From positions 1,302,001-1,366,000 of the forward strand of contig JAALGY010000031.1 of the NCBI GenBank assembly GCA_032358165.1: a stretch of 64,000 nt of DNA. Reading direction: 5' to 3'. The notes under the pieces were generated by a model. It had not been told where the DNA came from. It saw only the letters and a program-made list of their open reading frames with translations, and did not search any database. The translations under genes were made by a program, and so were the position numbers. Shown here one piece after another: positions 27,555-40,000 of this stretch. Source of the stretch: Diplosphaera chodatii. Lineage: Eukaryota > Chlorophyta > Trebouxiophyceae > Prasiolales > Stichococcaceae. Every line of letters begins with the position of its first letter. Position 1 is the first letter of the stretch.

Positions 27555-28964
27555 ATGGCGAGCCTGGCTTGTGGATGCGCGCTGCTTGTGTTGCTGGTCG
27601 CGCTGGTGCCCAGACTCGCAGATGCGCATGGCTACATGATGGTGCGTGCGCATGTGATCAGCGACAGCACGCATTGCAGGTCTTGTTAGAGCCTCAGGCG
27701 TCTGCGTCCCGCATCATGAGCAACGGGTGCGGTGCGGAGTATCGTATTGAAGTCCTGCACCCCTGCATCACCACTGTTTGCACCGCAGAGACCCATCTCC
27801 CGCAACTGGCTTGCTGCGGGACAGCGGCGTGCAAACTTCTACTCTCCGGACGGCTTCTACTCCCCCATGAATCTGAACAGGTGCGTATCAAGGTCTAATC
27901 ATGGTCCGAGGCCTACAACTCGTCAGTAAAATCACGCATTGCTGCCACACTGCCGCAAAATTGACCACACAGGGCGGGAAGACCGTGGAAGGGCGCAACA
28001 TGCGGTGGCGAGTGGACCGGCGATTCTCGCTTCGAAGTCGGTGAGGAGCTCTCTTGAACTCTTTGGTGCCAATGCTTTGGGCAATGAGTGGCCTTGTGTT
28101 GCCATTTGGTGACCTTGCAATGCCTGGCACACAGGTGGCAAACTTGCAAAGCGCAAGGTTGTGGCGTCCTACAAGTCCGGCAGCCTCATCTCGACGACTG
28201 TTCAGATCACGAACAACCATTGGGGGTGCGCACAAGATAGTGTTGGATTGACCTTGGGGCTGTTGAGAGCAGGTGCATTACCATTGCCGCTGCTGCTCAT
28301 ATCAGGTTGAAAGCTTGCTTCTGCTGTTAATTGCAGGTTCATCCAGTTCCGTTTGTGCCCGCTGCGTGGCACGACCTTGGCTGCTGAGAAGTCCTCACTG
28401 TCCGAGGCATGCCTGGCCAGATACACGCTCCGCAACACCAAGAACCAGAACAAGTTGTGGCTATATAGTGGCAGGCCAGGTGCGACACTTTAGCTCCGCC
28501 AGCACTGTGTGACAGGATGCGAAGTCTGTTTGAGCTGCACCCGCCAGCATGCTGCTAACTTTGGCTGACACAGAGCGCTCTTGGCTGTAGGTGCAAAGTA
28601 CAGGGTGTCGTCCACCTGGCGGCTGCCAAGGGGCGTCAGGTGCCCACGCTGCGTGCTGCAGTGGCGCTACGTCACCGGCCATTCCTGCTAGTGAGTGCTG
28701 TTACTCCCACTCCTGCCGCCTGCTGACATCTTTGTCCGGCATGTAGATGGATCTGTGCGCCACATTGTGCAACGCATCAGACCACACAGACAGCTGCAAC
28801 AATGCCGGCGCTCCTGTGCGCCCCGCAGCCTGCCGGGCGTCGACAAGCGCAGGATGCTGAAGGTGCAGCCGGGCGGCAACCGCAACTGCCCCAGCAACTA
28901 CATGGGGCTGCGCTCCATTCCGGCCGAAAAGTTCTGGGGCTGCGCCGACATCCGCATCTCCTGA
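27555..28964 (+). CDS. Secreted AA15-like lytic polysaccharide monooxygenase
   Basis: Seven exons checked in phase: 27555-27641, 27789-27880, 27973-28040, 28135-28225, 28337-28479, 28591-28690, 28829-28964. They give 238 residues. These mono-copper enzymes oxidatively cleave crystalline chitin or cellulose. A signal peptide of about 24 residues (MASLACGCALLVLLVALVPR, then LADA) ends directly before HGYMM, which places His25 at the mature N-terminus as the first copper ligand. The second histidine-brace ligand is His111 in TNNHWG. Family marks include CGGEWTGDSRFE, KRKVVASYKSG, FIQFRLCPL, CVLQWRYVTGHSC and the closing FWGCADI. Length and order match single-domain AA15 enzymes, with no binding module. 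The start at 27555 is chosen over an in-frame Met at 27495 because it begins the signal peptide. Substrate specificity cannot be read. Confidence 0.88.
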
Positions 28965-30132
28965 GGGCGCTTGGACTGCCTTTGGCCGCTACTACTGAGC
29001 GACAAATCTGGGTGGTCCGACTGTCAGCCTCACCGGCATCCTGATCACCATCCCCGCCAACACCGTCCTGGCTGGTGGATGGATACCATGCCAATCGGTC
29101 GCAAATGCTGGGCAATCAGCAAGTGCCAGACAGCGCTCGGCTGAGAAACTGCTGTCAGCCGGCAGGCTCCGGAGTTGCAGAGCACTATTTGGCCTGTCTT
29201 ATTATTTAGAGCATGAGCTTGGGTATGCAGTGAGTGGGTCACATCGATGTGTCGGCCCATGGCACCTGCTGTGGGTTGCTCATGACCACGCGGGGGGTTA
29301 GGTGTGTGAACTGTCTGGCGGTCTGCGCGCCACATACGGTATGCTGCGAAGCAGATGATGGTTTCTATTGCTGGCACTCGCCAGGTGAGCAGCGTGCATA
29401 CAGCCAATCGCCGATCCTGCGTGCCTGGGGGGCACCCAGACCAGGGTCGTGCCACTGGCTTTGCCAGTCTGTTCACGAAGACGTGCTGCCGGACCCTTGT
29501 GGCGCCATATACTGTGCCCGGGTCTCGAACTGTGTTTAATTGGTTTATCTGCTTGCCCTGCCTTGTCAGATGGTAATACTTCGTTTGAGCGACACCATAA
29601 CGGCACGACGTCTCGCCTGATGTACTTGGTGTGAGGTGCTGTCATTCAGGTGTGATGATTGTTGGCTACTGGGCTTCAACCAGTGCACCTGCACTTGTGC
29701 TCCTAGAATCCCTCCTGTTTCCCCAGCTCGCAGAATGGCTGACATATGCTGCAGCACATGAACTTGATACTCAAAGTTGCAGCCACTCGCCGAACTCTCT
29801 TGAGATCCGCAACATTCTCCTGTAACGTTGCTGTGCAAAGAAAGGGAAAGCCGCAAATCGACTTTGTCTTGCCCGATTGACTCCTGCTTCACAACAGTCA
29901 CGCACACTGGGGCTGCAAGAAGCGCAGTCCGTCTTCCAGCATCATCTTGATCTTCAACAGAGGACCAGTGTCGGCTGAGCATTGGCGCTGAGTCGGCAAG
30001 TATTGAAACCACCAAGATGATCTGACTCTAACGCAGCAGAGATATTTATGACGCTGCTCCAGCTGCCAATCTGGAGCCAAATGTGACGGCCGATGCAACA
30101 CTGCTTGCAATACCCGCTGAAAGCCCTGCATC
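28965..30132. other. Gene-free stretch between LPMO and SYP4 genes
   Basis: Both neighbours are on the plus strand, so this holds the LPMO 3' UTR and the SYP4 promoter. Several open frames of 60-150 codons on the minus strand have no protein-like composition. Nothing else was recognised. Confidence 0.5.
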
Positions 30133-32052
30133 ATGGCAGCGCCGGGTGGCGTATTGGGGACAACACGAAACCGCACCGACCTGTTCCTCAGATATCGGAA
30201 TCAGGCGCTTGGCATAAACAGATTTGGAGCCGAAAGCAGCAAAGATGCTAGCAGGTGCTTTGCTTTGCGGCCCCGTAGAGCCGGTGTGATGGGCACTGCA
30301 ATGCACAACGCACCACTGGCATAGCTTTGCCACAGGGCGCGAACGTGATTCCTGTCAACCGCCGATGCCACCCAGGCTGCTGGACAAGGCGATCGGCAGC
30401 CATGTCCAGAACGGCGCGTCAGCGGCGGAGATGGGGCTGGCGGGCGCGGCCGGGGCGCTGCCACCGCAGTATGTCGACTTCAAGGAGGCGACGCGTCGGC
30501 AGATGCTCGGCATTAAAGCCAAGATGGGCGAGTTGCGGAAGTTGCACGGCCAGGTGGGCTGCGACGCGCTTGCATGCCGCCTCATGCAGTCCGCGCGTCG
30601 CTGATGTGGTGCTGGAGGCTGCACGTCCTGCATCACCAGCGTACAAACTTCGTGGTTGGACTGCACACAGGCCTGACGCATGCATGTGTCGCAGATGCAG
30701 AGTGCATAACGCAAGGCACATGTGCAAGCCAAGGTGACACTGCTGCTTTGCGTGCAGGCGGCGCTCACCAGCTTTGACGACACCAACAGCAAGGAGCTGG
30801 AGATTGAGGTGGTGACGCAGGACATCACGCGCCTGTTCCGGGACGCGGAGAAGCAGCTGCAGCGCTTTGGGCACCAGCAGTCGGACAGCGACGCCGATGA
30901 CAAGGTTGGAGCACCGCCGCACCGCCAGCGGTGCTTGCGCCGGGCACTGCAGGCCCTGTGTGCATGCCGCATCACGGTCGCAGACCTGGGTGGCGCCCGC
31001 TCTATTCCGCCATGCAAGTTGTCTGGCTGCTGCTGAGCGGATTGCTCGCAAGTCGACTCACCGGCCGACAGCTGCGCAGCCGTGCGCCCGCAGGTCAAGC
31101 GCAACGTGCAGCGGACCCTGGCCACCGAGCTGCAGAGGCTGTCGGTGCAGTTCCGCAAGCAGCAGAAGCAGCACCTGAACCAGCTGCGGCAGCAGAAGGA
31201 GGGCGCCGGCGGCAGCTGGCTGAACGCAGGGCCCTCTGGCGACGCGGGCGACGATTACGACCCCGGCTTCAGCGACATCCAGGTCGGCTGGCAGGGATCT
31301 CGTCGCCCTCCTTATATATGGGCTGCACGATGGGCATGTCGGCCATCGTGTGCAGCACCCGTGCGGTCATGTATGTAACGATCGGGGTGTTGCTGAGAGG
31401 CAAAGGAACCGACTTGTGCACTTGGCACAGCAATGCATTCGCTTAACCAGTCCTGCGACCTGGCACGGGCGCAAGGGCCAGAGCCGAACACGGGTCGCGC
31501 CCTGCTGCGCATACTCACAGTGTCCGCCGCCCCCCGCGCCGCGCAGGCGATGCAGGCGAGCAGCATGGACGCGGTGGCGGAGGAGCGGGACCGGGAGGTG
31601 CGCAACATCCTGACCTCCATCGCGGACCTGGCGCAGATCATGAAGGACCTGTCCACGCTGGTCATCGACCAGGGCACCGTCCTCGACCGCATCGACTACA
31701 ACATGGAGCAGGTCTCCCTCAAGGTGCGCACCGGCAACCCAGCTGCGTCGGCTGCTCAGCTGGGAAGCCTGCAGCTCCCGGGTCGCCAACGACGCTGCCA
31801 CAGCTGACGTCATGTTGGCTGCATGCCAGTCACTGGCACCGTGTTGTGCAAGCACTGGCGTCAACTTAACACCAGTGGTGATCGCCTGCTGAGGTTTTCA
31901 CTCAACGATGGCAGGTGGAGGAGGGAGTGGGTCAGCTGGTGAAGGCGGAGAAGAGCCAGAGGCAGAGCCGCATGATCATGTGCATCATGTTCCTCGTGGT
32001 GGCGGTGATCGTGATGCTGCTGTTCGTCATCTTGCAAAAACTCTTCTTCTGA
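30133..32052 (+). CDS. SYP4-type syntaxin (syntaxin-16 homologue), trans-Golgi Qa-SNARE
   Basis: Six exons checked in phase: 30133-30254, 30376-30553, 30758-30904, 31094-31282, 31547-31723, 31915-32052. They give 316 residues. It is a Qa-SNARE of the trans-Golgi network/early endosome that drives membrane fusion with Qb, Qc and R partners. The start MAAPGGVLGTTRNRTDLFLR carries the family's N-terminal RNRT motif. A three-helix regulatory region follows (ALPPQYVDFKE, then VTQDITRLFRDAEKQLQRFG, then KRNVQRTLATELQRLSVQFR). The SNARE motif runs through REVRNILTSIADLAQIMKDL and IDQGTVLDRIDYNMEQV, with the Qa glutamine in the zero layer. The protein ends in one C-terminal membrane anchor (MIMCIMFLVVAVIVMLLFVI) and QKLFF. 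Confidence 0.93.
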
Positions 32053-32208
32053 GGAGGCAGGGTTCAATGGCACTGCTCAGTTTTTGCTGATTTGCAGCAT
32101 TGGGTTATGCAGCCTCAATGCTCAGACAAGCGGACATAGCTGCGATGTACACTGGTAGTTTAGCTGCCACATACGGCACATGAGTGGAAGCTGCGTGACA
32201 GCTGTGCT

Positions 32209-33789
32209 TCACAGCGCCGAAGGCAAGGGAATGGGATCCGGCCGCTGCTCCTTTGCCAGGCTGGAGATCGTCTTGAAGGCTGGGTGCTGCATGACACAAG
32301 ACAGCTCAGACAGACACCTTTTCCATGGCGAGCATGAACGGAGTGCTAAGACACCTCATGAAATGGTGGCAAGGTGCCCACCTTGGAGTGGCCAGCCAGC
32401 TGGAACAACGCCATCTCCTGGGTCGACAGGAAAGCGCCAGACTGCGCCAGCCGCTGCACCCACAGCAGCGACCTGCTCTTAGCACGCACACCCAGACGAC
32501 CCTTGCCTCCATCATGCAATGTTTTCGTGGGCAGACCAGTGCTTTGTAGAATGCAAACAGTGCCCTGCACCTGGATTGCCACAGCCCGGTCGCCCAGCCG
32601 CTGGGACGACACGCCATCCACTATCACATGAACTTCGTAGCCCTGCCAGCAGACATGCACATCGTACACCGAAGTGCAACATGCACGCAGCTGCTGCATG
32701 CAATACATGTGGCAGAGTCACCTGCTCCACGAGGTCCAGCGTTGTCTGAAGTACGCACACATGTGTCTGCACCGGCTGACAGCAGCAGTTAGCAGGCGCC
32801 AACATGCACACAGTACGCGCAGCTGGTGTACGTGTGCGGCAGATGCAGGCGGCCAGCAGAGGCTGTTGCATGACCGGGCTCACCTCCAGCCCTGCCAGGA
32901 TGACCTGGTTCACATCTGGCAGCTCTCGAAGCCGCTTCTCAACGCCTTCGACTGCAGCGTGAAACAGCTGAGTCATTGTGTTTGGCACAACTGGCAGCTT
33001 GGTCGCACATCATGAGGTGTGGCATGCTTTGCTGCCACCTTGATGCAGCCAGATCGGTGCGATCCATGCCCTGTTGCCCGCCTACCAATGTATATGCTCA
33101 CCGCACATGCTGAACTTGGTTTTGTCCACAACCAATGTGCCCTCCGGCAGCACATCCTGCAGCTCCTTGACGGTGTTGCCAAGTGCCTTTGGATATTGTT
33201 CTGCAGCAGGGCCCGCTTCTCAGGTCATGGCCGTCGCTGCGCATGGAGTGCGCAAGTTGCTGTGCCTCATGCGCTGCACCGTGCGTGCACCATGGCAGTA
33301 CCTGTGACGAGGATGGGAATGCTCAGCGCCTCTGCGCCGCGAGCCTGCATGCACCACAGCAGTGATTGCGTGATGGGCTGATCCGGTTCAAGGACCCGCC
33401 ATGCATGGTACTACAAAGGGAAGCACTGCTGGTGTGGCCAGGTCACACGGCTATGCTGTGCAGTGCATCCATCCATAGCAGTGGTGGCTAACTCACCATT
33501 CGCCGGGCAGCATCGATGAGGGCAGGCATGCCCTGTATGTTTTCCCTGAAGCGCTCCTGCATGAGAGGTGAAGAGGAGCCTTGGCGTGCACGCTCAGGCG
33601 AAGTGCTCTAGTGAATGATCGATTTAGCTAAGGGCCACTTGTCGCTCGATGGCGGATGGTGCAACACCACCATCGTCCGCGATCATGCATGCAGCAGGCT
33701 GGCAAGGCAGCACTCACTTGCACGTCGCATAGCAGCAGTGCGCAGCGCGAGGCGTCCAACTTGCCCAGGCGTGACGATGTGGCAGACAT
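32209..33789 (-). CDS. Isochorismatase-like hydrolase (ISOC1/2 family)
   Basis: Nine exons checked in phase: 33789-33718, 33556-33497, 33329-33302, 33200-33102, 32990-32884, 32766-32722, 32642-32571, 32453-32382, 32286-32209. They give 210 residues. The fold is the alpha/beta cysteine hydrolase of the isochorismatase superfamily. Catalytic residues visible: Asp in ALLLCDVQERF, Lys in VVDKTKFSMC, and Cys in THVCVLQTTLDL. Also typical are LVTEQYPKALG and VHVIVDGVSSQRLGDRAVAI, and the ending HPAFKTISSLAKEQRPDP matches eukaryotic ISOC proteins. The physiological substrate of these proteins is not established, so the name gives the family only. There is no targeting peptide. The 3' end faces SYP4, 156 bases away. 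Confidence 0.93.
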
Positions 33790-34445
33790 GACCGCCTGCG
33801 ATGCGTCCGCCTGCGTGCCGCAAACCTAGCATCCACCTTTGGCCAAAACCTCATCCGCTCTTCCATAAAGCAAGTGCAGCGACTGACAACCATCTCTGAT
33901 CTGCACATACCGTCAATGTCCTGGTTCGCTGTGGAATGCAGGCGACAGGCTGCAGCAGCTTTGCCGCACGTGCTGCAAGCAACATGAAGGACTCCCCGCA
34001 GAGAATGCTAATTACGTCCAGCCCACATGTGGGTAGCAAGCTGATGTCTTCAACATGAGAATGGCGATGCCAGAATTGTGACAGAAACGCAGCAAACCGG
34101 AAATGTCAGTAGACTTTCGCACAATGTCGGATCATGTGCCCGCAGCTTCCAGTTTAGGCGGAGGAGCTCGCTAGCTGGAGCATGTCTTGCCTCGACACAT
34201 ACAGCTGCCATACAGCACCCCATCATGCATGACTTTACAGCACGAACTACTGCATCGCCTCACGGCTCATAGAATGTGGTTGCACTCACTGTGTCATCGC
34301 ACACACATACAACAATCCCTGCTGACTAACAAAATTGCATCAGCTCGTGTGACAGCAATTGCCTGTCATCCTGCTGATATGCCTGCGTCCACGATAAGTG
34401 TACAGCGCCATCAGGCAATATTCCATGGCCTCACAAGCTGACACT
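33790..34445. other. Intergenic region upstream of the isochorismatase-like gene
   Basis: Holds the promoter of the isochorismatase-like gene and the 3' end of the HAD gene, both on the minus strand. It is AT-richer than the exons. No exon, RNA or repeat was recognised. Confidence 0.5.
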
Positions 34446-36577
34446 TCAGTCGGGGTCCACCACGCCATTTGCTGTCCGTCTACGTGGCGGCTGTGATGTG
34501 GGAGATGCTGTCTTCAGGTCCATGTGCTCATAGCCCTGCAGTGCAGCGTCAAGGTGGTGAGCATTGCTGTCATGAGACCACCAGACCCTGCATGTACTGC
34601 GTGTCATCTGCAGGGCGGGAGGTAGCTGCATGTCATCAGCAGGACGGGAAGTGGCTGCATGGCCTGTATCCCGTCCTCGCCTTGAGCGCAAAAAGACGGC
34701 GGATGTTGTACACCGTCAGCTCATCCAGGCTGGAGCACGTCAGGTCGGCCTGCTGCAGCTGGTAGTGCTTGTGTGCGCCCTGCACTGCCACCGCCTGCGT
34801 AATGCAGGGCAGCAGCGTGTCGGCACATCAGCGTATAAACTGCCCAGCTGCATGCCCAGTGGGGCAATAACGCCAACATGGCAACACACGCAATGATGGA
34901 CACGCCTATGAGACCATCACTCATCCGTATTGTCATCAGGCACCGCCATCACAGCCGAACGTATGCGGATGAATGAACCAGGCCAGGGCAGCCTTGCCTT
35001 CATCGTGCAGTTGTGGGCGGCCGCAATGCCGGAGGGGCTGCTGTCGAACACAACACACTGGTTGGGCGGCCGCTGCAGCTTGTACGCCGCTGACAGCAGC
35101 GTCTCCGCGATAGTCTCTGTGCCGTCCTCTGCTGTCACACGTGCCTCAAAGAAGTGCTGGATGCCCATTTGGGCCAGCAGGTCCTGCGTACGGTGAATGC
35201 ACATCAGAATGATCCAATTGGGGAATTTGCATGTGCCGCATGAGCAAGGCCTGACCTCATTCGTGAGCACATGTGGGACTCCCAGACCGATTGCTGCAGA
35301 CTGACGAAGTAGGCAGTGTCACCTTCAGTAGGGGAGCTGGCATGGGCGACACCACACAGCAGGGCACATGCGCCGTCCTGAGCGCACGCAGCCACGCCAT
35401 CACGCCCGGCAGCGTTTCACCGACCTGCGCTTGGCCAATACTTAGCGACCCGGCATTCCTGGAAGCCTGCATGTCTGGTGCTCTGGCTCAATCAGAAAAG
35501 CACCATGACCGGCAAGCAGAAATCGATAGCTTGTGTATATTCAAAGGCTCACCTTCGCCACCTCCTCTGCGAATATGACTGCCACACGGTGTGCCAATTC
35601 CCGCGCACGGCCCCATTCCCGTGTCCACTGCAGCACCTGCTCAGAAACCGACAGCAAAGGTTGCTACAATGGGCAGAGAGCGTGCGCAGGGGTTGCATGT
35701 TCCCACACATTCGGACAGTAGCGGTGAGTGTGCCATAAACCTAGCCTCACCTCTGTAATCACACGCTCTGGCCGGATGTCAAACAGCTGCCGCTCTGCCT
35801 GAGCTTCCGGAAAAGGCAGCTCCTCTTCCGCCGCCAGCCGCTGCCACGCCGCCCGCTGCACCGCCCGTGTGTCCACGATGACGTCGTCAAAGGTGAAGAT
35901 GCAGGCGTGTGCCTCATCCGGCCGCTGTGCATGGCGATGACGGATTGCCCCATTCGAGCGCAGCCGCTCGTTCAGCGTGTCAACATCCAGCCGCGTCGCG
36001 CCACCCGACAAGGGGAAGGTGATGAAGCCCTGCACGCATGATATTTATGTGTGACATGCGCCACACAAGCATGCTATGCAGCACCGCCGCACTCCCGGTC
36101 CAAGGCCCAGGCAAGGCTGCAGGAGGCATGTGCGCAACACACCTCGCCGTACTGGCTGCCGATGCTGGACTGTGACTCGCCGCGTTGCAGGCTCTCGAAC
36201 AGCCGCTGCGCCTCCTCACGCCTGACCCGGTCGGGGTCTGCCGCAGCTCGACACCGCAGAGGGCATCGCTGTCTGCGCTGCACAGGCTGCCGGGCTGTGT
36301 GACTGTCTAGCAAGCGTTGCTGGCTCCAAGGGGGCAAGCAGCTGATGCGACTGTGGCGCTGCTGTCCCAGCGGTGTGTTCACTGAGGAACACGCGCCGCA
36401 GCCATGCATGCCTCGTGTCGGGAGGTTGCAGTGCCTATCGATGGCACATAGCTTGCGCGCGCGGGATCCAGATGCACTTCGTGCAACGTAGTTACATCGG
36501 GTTTGGCTACTTGCAACTGCGGGTGACGCAGCTAGGACATCTGGACAGGAAGGTGGTCCTGTGCTTCCTGCTTGCAC
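34446..36577 (-). CDS. Plastid-type HAD-superfamily protein with a degenerate active site
   Basis: Seven exons checked in phase: 36577-36143, 36029-35751, 35636-35553, 35424-35323, 35183-34998, 34794-34681, 34535-34446. They give 429 residues. The N-terminus (MQAGSTGPPSCPDVLAASPA, then many Ser/Arg, few acidic residues) looks like a chloroplast transit peptide. The core is a CbbY-like HAD fold with ETLPGVMAWLRALR, CCVVSPMPAPLL and FFEARVTAEDG. It resembles plant plastid HAD proteins of the PYRP2 group, so a role near riboflavin-pathway dephosphorylation is possible. Motif I reads CIFTFDDVIVDT: the nucleophilic Asp position is Thr191. The usual ED of motif IV is DS in VVFDSSPSG. A non-catalytic or changed function is therefore inferred. 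The last two introns begin with GC (34996-34997 and 34679-34680); without splicing both would run into early stops. Confidence 0.85.
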
Positions 36578-37046
36578 TTATCTGCTTCCCATTTAGCCCA
36601 GGCACACATCACACGTGCAGCCACTTGGGGAGTGTGCTCCTTAGGTTACTCGCACGAGCAAGTTTCCAACATGCAGACTGGCTGTTTCGACGTTACATAT
36701 TGTCCATCTAGAAGGGTTACAATCTGATATGCACCACAACCCTAATGAGGGGGTGCGGGCTGCGCATTCATTGTTCCCAACTGCTTCGCAACAAATTTGC
36801 AGAGCCTTTGCACCGCCCTCGCAGCCATGTCTGCGGTCGGCAGCCAAGGGTACCTCCAATCAATCGAAATCACACGTTTCCTTCATCTCCATTTTTCCCT
36901 CATGCCCCAATCAGATCCCGCTCATTGATTCCATCCATGTCGTCCCTTAAGCTGCCACCCTGTGCTATGAACTCCTCGCCAGTTGCACGAAGCGTGCCGG
37001 GCGCTGCATGTAGGAACGCAATGGTACTGCCCAAAACACAACTATG
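36578..37046. other. Intergenic region between HAD and chlorophyllide oxygenase genes
   Basis: Promoter side of the HAD gene and 3' side of the oxygenase gene. Two TTACA words (TGTAA on the minus strand), at about 36692-36696 and 36717-36721, could be polyadenylation signals but lie more than 300 bases past the oxygenase stop. Nothing else was seen. Confidence 0.4.
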
Positions 37047-40000
37047 CTAGTCTTCGAAGTCCGAGTCGTCCTCGGTGAACAGCTCGCCAGCAGACATCTG
37101 CACAGCGCCTGTGCTGGCGCCGGCCTGCACGACTTGCGGGTCGACCACATGCCCCACGGTGTTGCGCCACCGGCGGTAGCGTACCGCCTGCACACACCCG
37201 ATGCATATGTCTAAAGTCTGAGCTGACGAGGCACCAGGGTTCGGCACGGTGCGACTGCCTGCTGTCAAAAACCTGCTGACAGACATGCAACTATCATAAC
37301 CACCCTGCCCCAGAAGCGGGGTCAGGCTGGTGAAGTGCGCACCAGCTTGTCATAGGACACGGGGTGGGCCCAGGTGTCCGCGCCCCGCTGCATCCGGTCC
37401 TGCTGCCCCGACACCAGCACCAGGTCCTCGCCAAGCACCTGGACCAAAGCGCAGATCAGATCAAGAAGCAGCAAGTCGGGTCCCGCTCCAGACTGCACGC
37501 TGAGCACACTCCCCGTCTGGCAACATCATCAGAAGCAGGACAGTCACAGCACAGAAGCCGCAGCACACCTGGTTGGCGATGTTCTGCCAGAAGATCTGGA
37601 TGCCGGGCACGAAGCGCGTCCAGTTCATGAAGTCCAGCGACATGCGGTACAGCAGCCGGGTGTGGCCCTTGCGGCTGGGCAGGCAGATGTGCATCTGGTG
37701 CAAGTGGTTCTTGCATGCCTCTGCCCGCTGGCCCTGCAGCAGTGCACACGATCATCTCAGCATGCACCATGCTGGCCAAATGTGGATGTGGCATGCAGAT
37801 TGCACTCGTTGCCCAAGTGGGTGGCTCCGCATCCTGCAATCTGCGCGGTCCCAGATGGGGCCAACCAACCCACAAATGGCTTCGTGCATGGCATACCCGC
37901 TGGATCTTGCCGGGCTGGGCGAGGCCGATGGTGGACAGCACCCCGCACGGCGGCTGGAAGGACATGTCGATGGGGTACGGCTCCCAGTTGCCGCCCAGCA
38001 GCTGTGCCGCCCGGAAGCGCACCTGCAGGCAGACACTGGCACTTGATGCTGTGCCAGGAGTACATGCACAGCTCCTGGCATTTGGGTAGGTGTACGGTGC
38101 TGCAGCTTGGCAGCGCATGGCAGGGTGTCAGCCCGGGGGACAGCGCTCACCGACTCGGGGATGGGCCAGCCCCGTGCAAAGGTGGAGGTGTGGGTGAAGG
38201 GCGCGTGCGCCAAGTCCAGCAGGTTCTCCATCAGCAGCCCATGCTCAACCGGCACCTCCACCTGCAGTGCAGCAGCATCTGTGGTTGCAAGCCTGACGAT
38301 AGCAGACGCACAAGCACATTCTGGCGCCAGAGGACAGAGGTGGTAGCTGGTCATAAAGGATGGCAATTGGGCAGGCAATGCACAGCACATCTAGGGATGC
38401 TCACCTCGATCTCGGAGTGCACGGTGTACCCAGATGGAGGCCGCGAAAATGTGGGCACCTCCGGCGCCTCACCCGTGCCTGGCCAGACCCACACCAGCCC
38501 TGCACATAACAAGCCCATCTCACATGAACACGGCCAGGCATCAGCGCGTTTGTACGGTGGGACCGTGCAGGGGTGGTGGTGGTACAGTCAACCAGAAAGG
38601 AGTGACCAGGGTGCTCACCATCCTTCTCAAGGCAGGGCAGCGCTGACACCCGCACGCCGCTGCAGAAGGCGGTTGACGGCATCTTGGTGCACTCGCCACC
38701 CTTGTTGTACTCCCAGCCGTGGTAGGGACACTGCACCTGGCCATCAACCACCTGCAACAGAAGAATGCGCACTGAGGTCATAGAGCAGGCGGTGTTGTCT
38801 GACTGGAGATCGTGTTCAAGTGCTCATGCAGAGTTTGCCACCTGCCGTCATGTCAGAGCCTCAAGACTCACCGTGCCAAGAGATAGTGGGCAAGCGCGGT
38901 GGGCGCACTCGTCCTTCACACAGGCCGCAGCGCCCACCTCATCCCGGAACAACACCCAGGGCTCCCCAAACAGCTCAAACGGGATGAGCTTGTCGGCTGT
39001 CAGTTTCTGCACACATCAGCAGGGTGACAGTCAGTGCTTTTGTAGGAGCTGTCGAAGCACAGCTGTCTCAAACTGCCCAGCCGACCTTGACCTGGGATCA
39101 TAAATTTGGTCATCAGAATGCAAAGCGTGGAGCTCACGCTGGAGAAGTGGGCTGGGAACCAGTGGTTGCGCAGGCCCGGCTCCAGCTCCAGGCTGCTGGT
39201 CAGCAGACGGGAGCTGCCGCCCCGCCGCCGCTGCACGCGCTGCGGCTGCACCGCGGACGCTGCTGTGGCTGCCAGTGCGTCCGCCGCAGGGCTGGCCACC
39301 AAGTTGGACGCCGAGGGCAGCGCTCGCTGCGCCTCGTCGGCCGCTGCCTTCATGCGCTCCAGCTGGGCCTGCATGTGCGCCCAGGATCGTGCTATGCACC
39401 TGCCACCCATGGTGCTCCAGATGCACTCCTTGCATGCAGCGCTACATAGCGGCCTAGGAAGCAGACCATACGCACCGCTTCTGCCTTCAGGTGGTCGACG
39501 CGCTGCATGTTCTGCGCCACGCGAGCCTTGGTGAGGGCCAGGCGCTGGCTGGCAGCGTCCACCTCCGACTGCAGGCTGATCAGCTGCCGCTTGAGCTGCC
39601 CCACGCTCTGCGACTCCCGCGCCTCATCGCTCAGCGTCTCAGACACCTGCACCTCACGTTGTTATGCGTAAGCACGGGGTGCGGCCTGCATCCCTGGTCA
39701 GAAACGACAGGCAAAGAGGCCAGCAGCCTTGCTGAAGCAGCATTAGATTCACTAGCGGTGCCACAAGCTTGCAACCGTCAATCACTGGCAGCCGTTGATC
39801 GCACCCGGCGGGCGGCCTCCTCGATGATGGCCACGGTCGCCGCGGCGTCGCTGCGGGTGACGTGCTCGGTGATGGCCTCCCACTGCTCCCGCTGCTTTTT
39901 CAGGTACTCCAGGCGCTTGCGCGCCGTCCAGGGCTGCCCCGTGCCCGACAGCCGCTCGTTGAGCACCGCCAGGTCCGCCAGCTGATCCTTCTGCCGTTCT

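Noticed and set aside
30046..30333. Minus-strand frame opposite the first SYP4 exon
   Set aside because: The plus strand encodes the family-specific RNRT N-terminus and joins the next exon in phase.
34917..35183. Apparent end of the HAD protein at a stop at 34917
   Set aside because: A GC-AG intron (AAG/GCAAGG to CGCAG/GCGGTG) restores conserved sequence for two more exons, all in phase.
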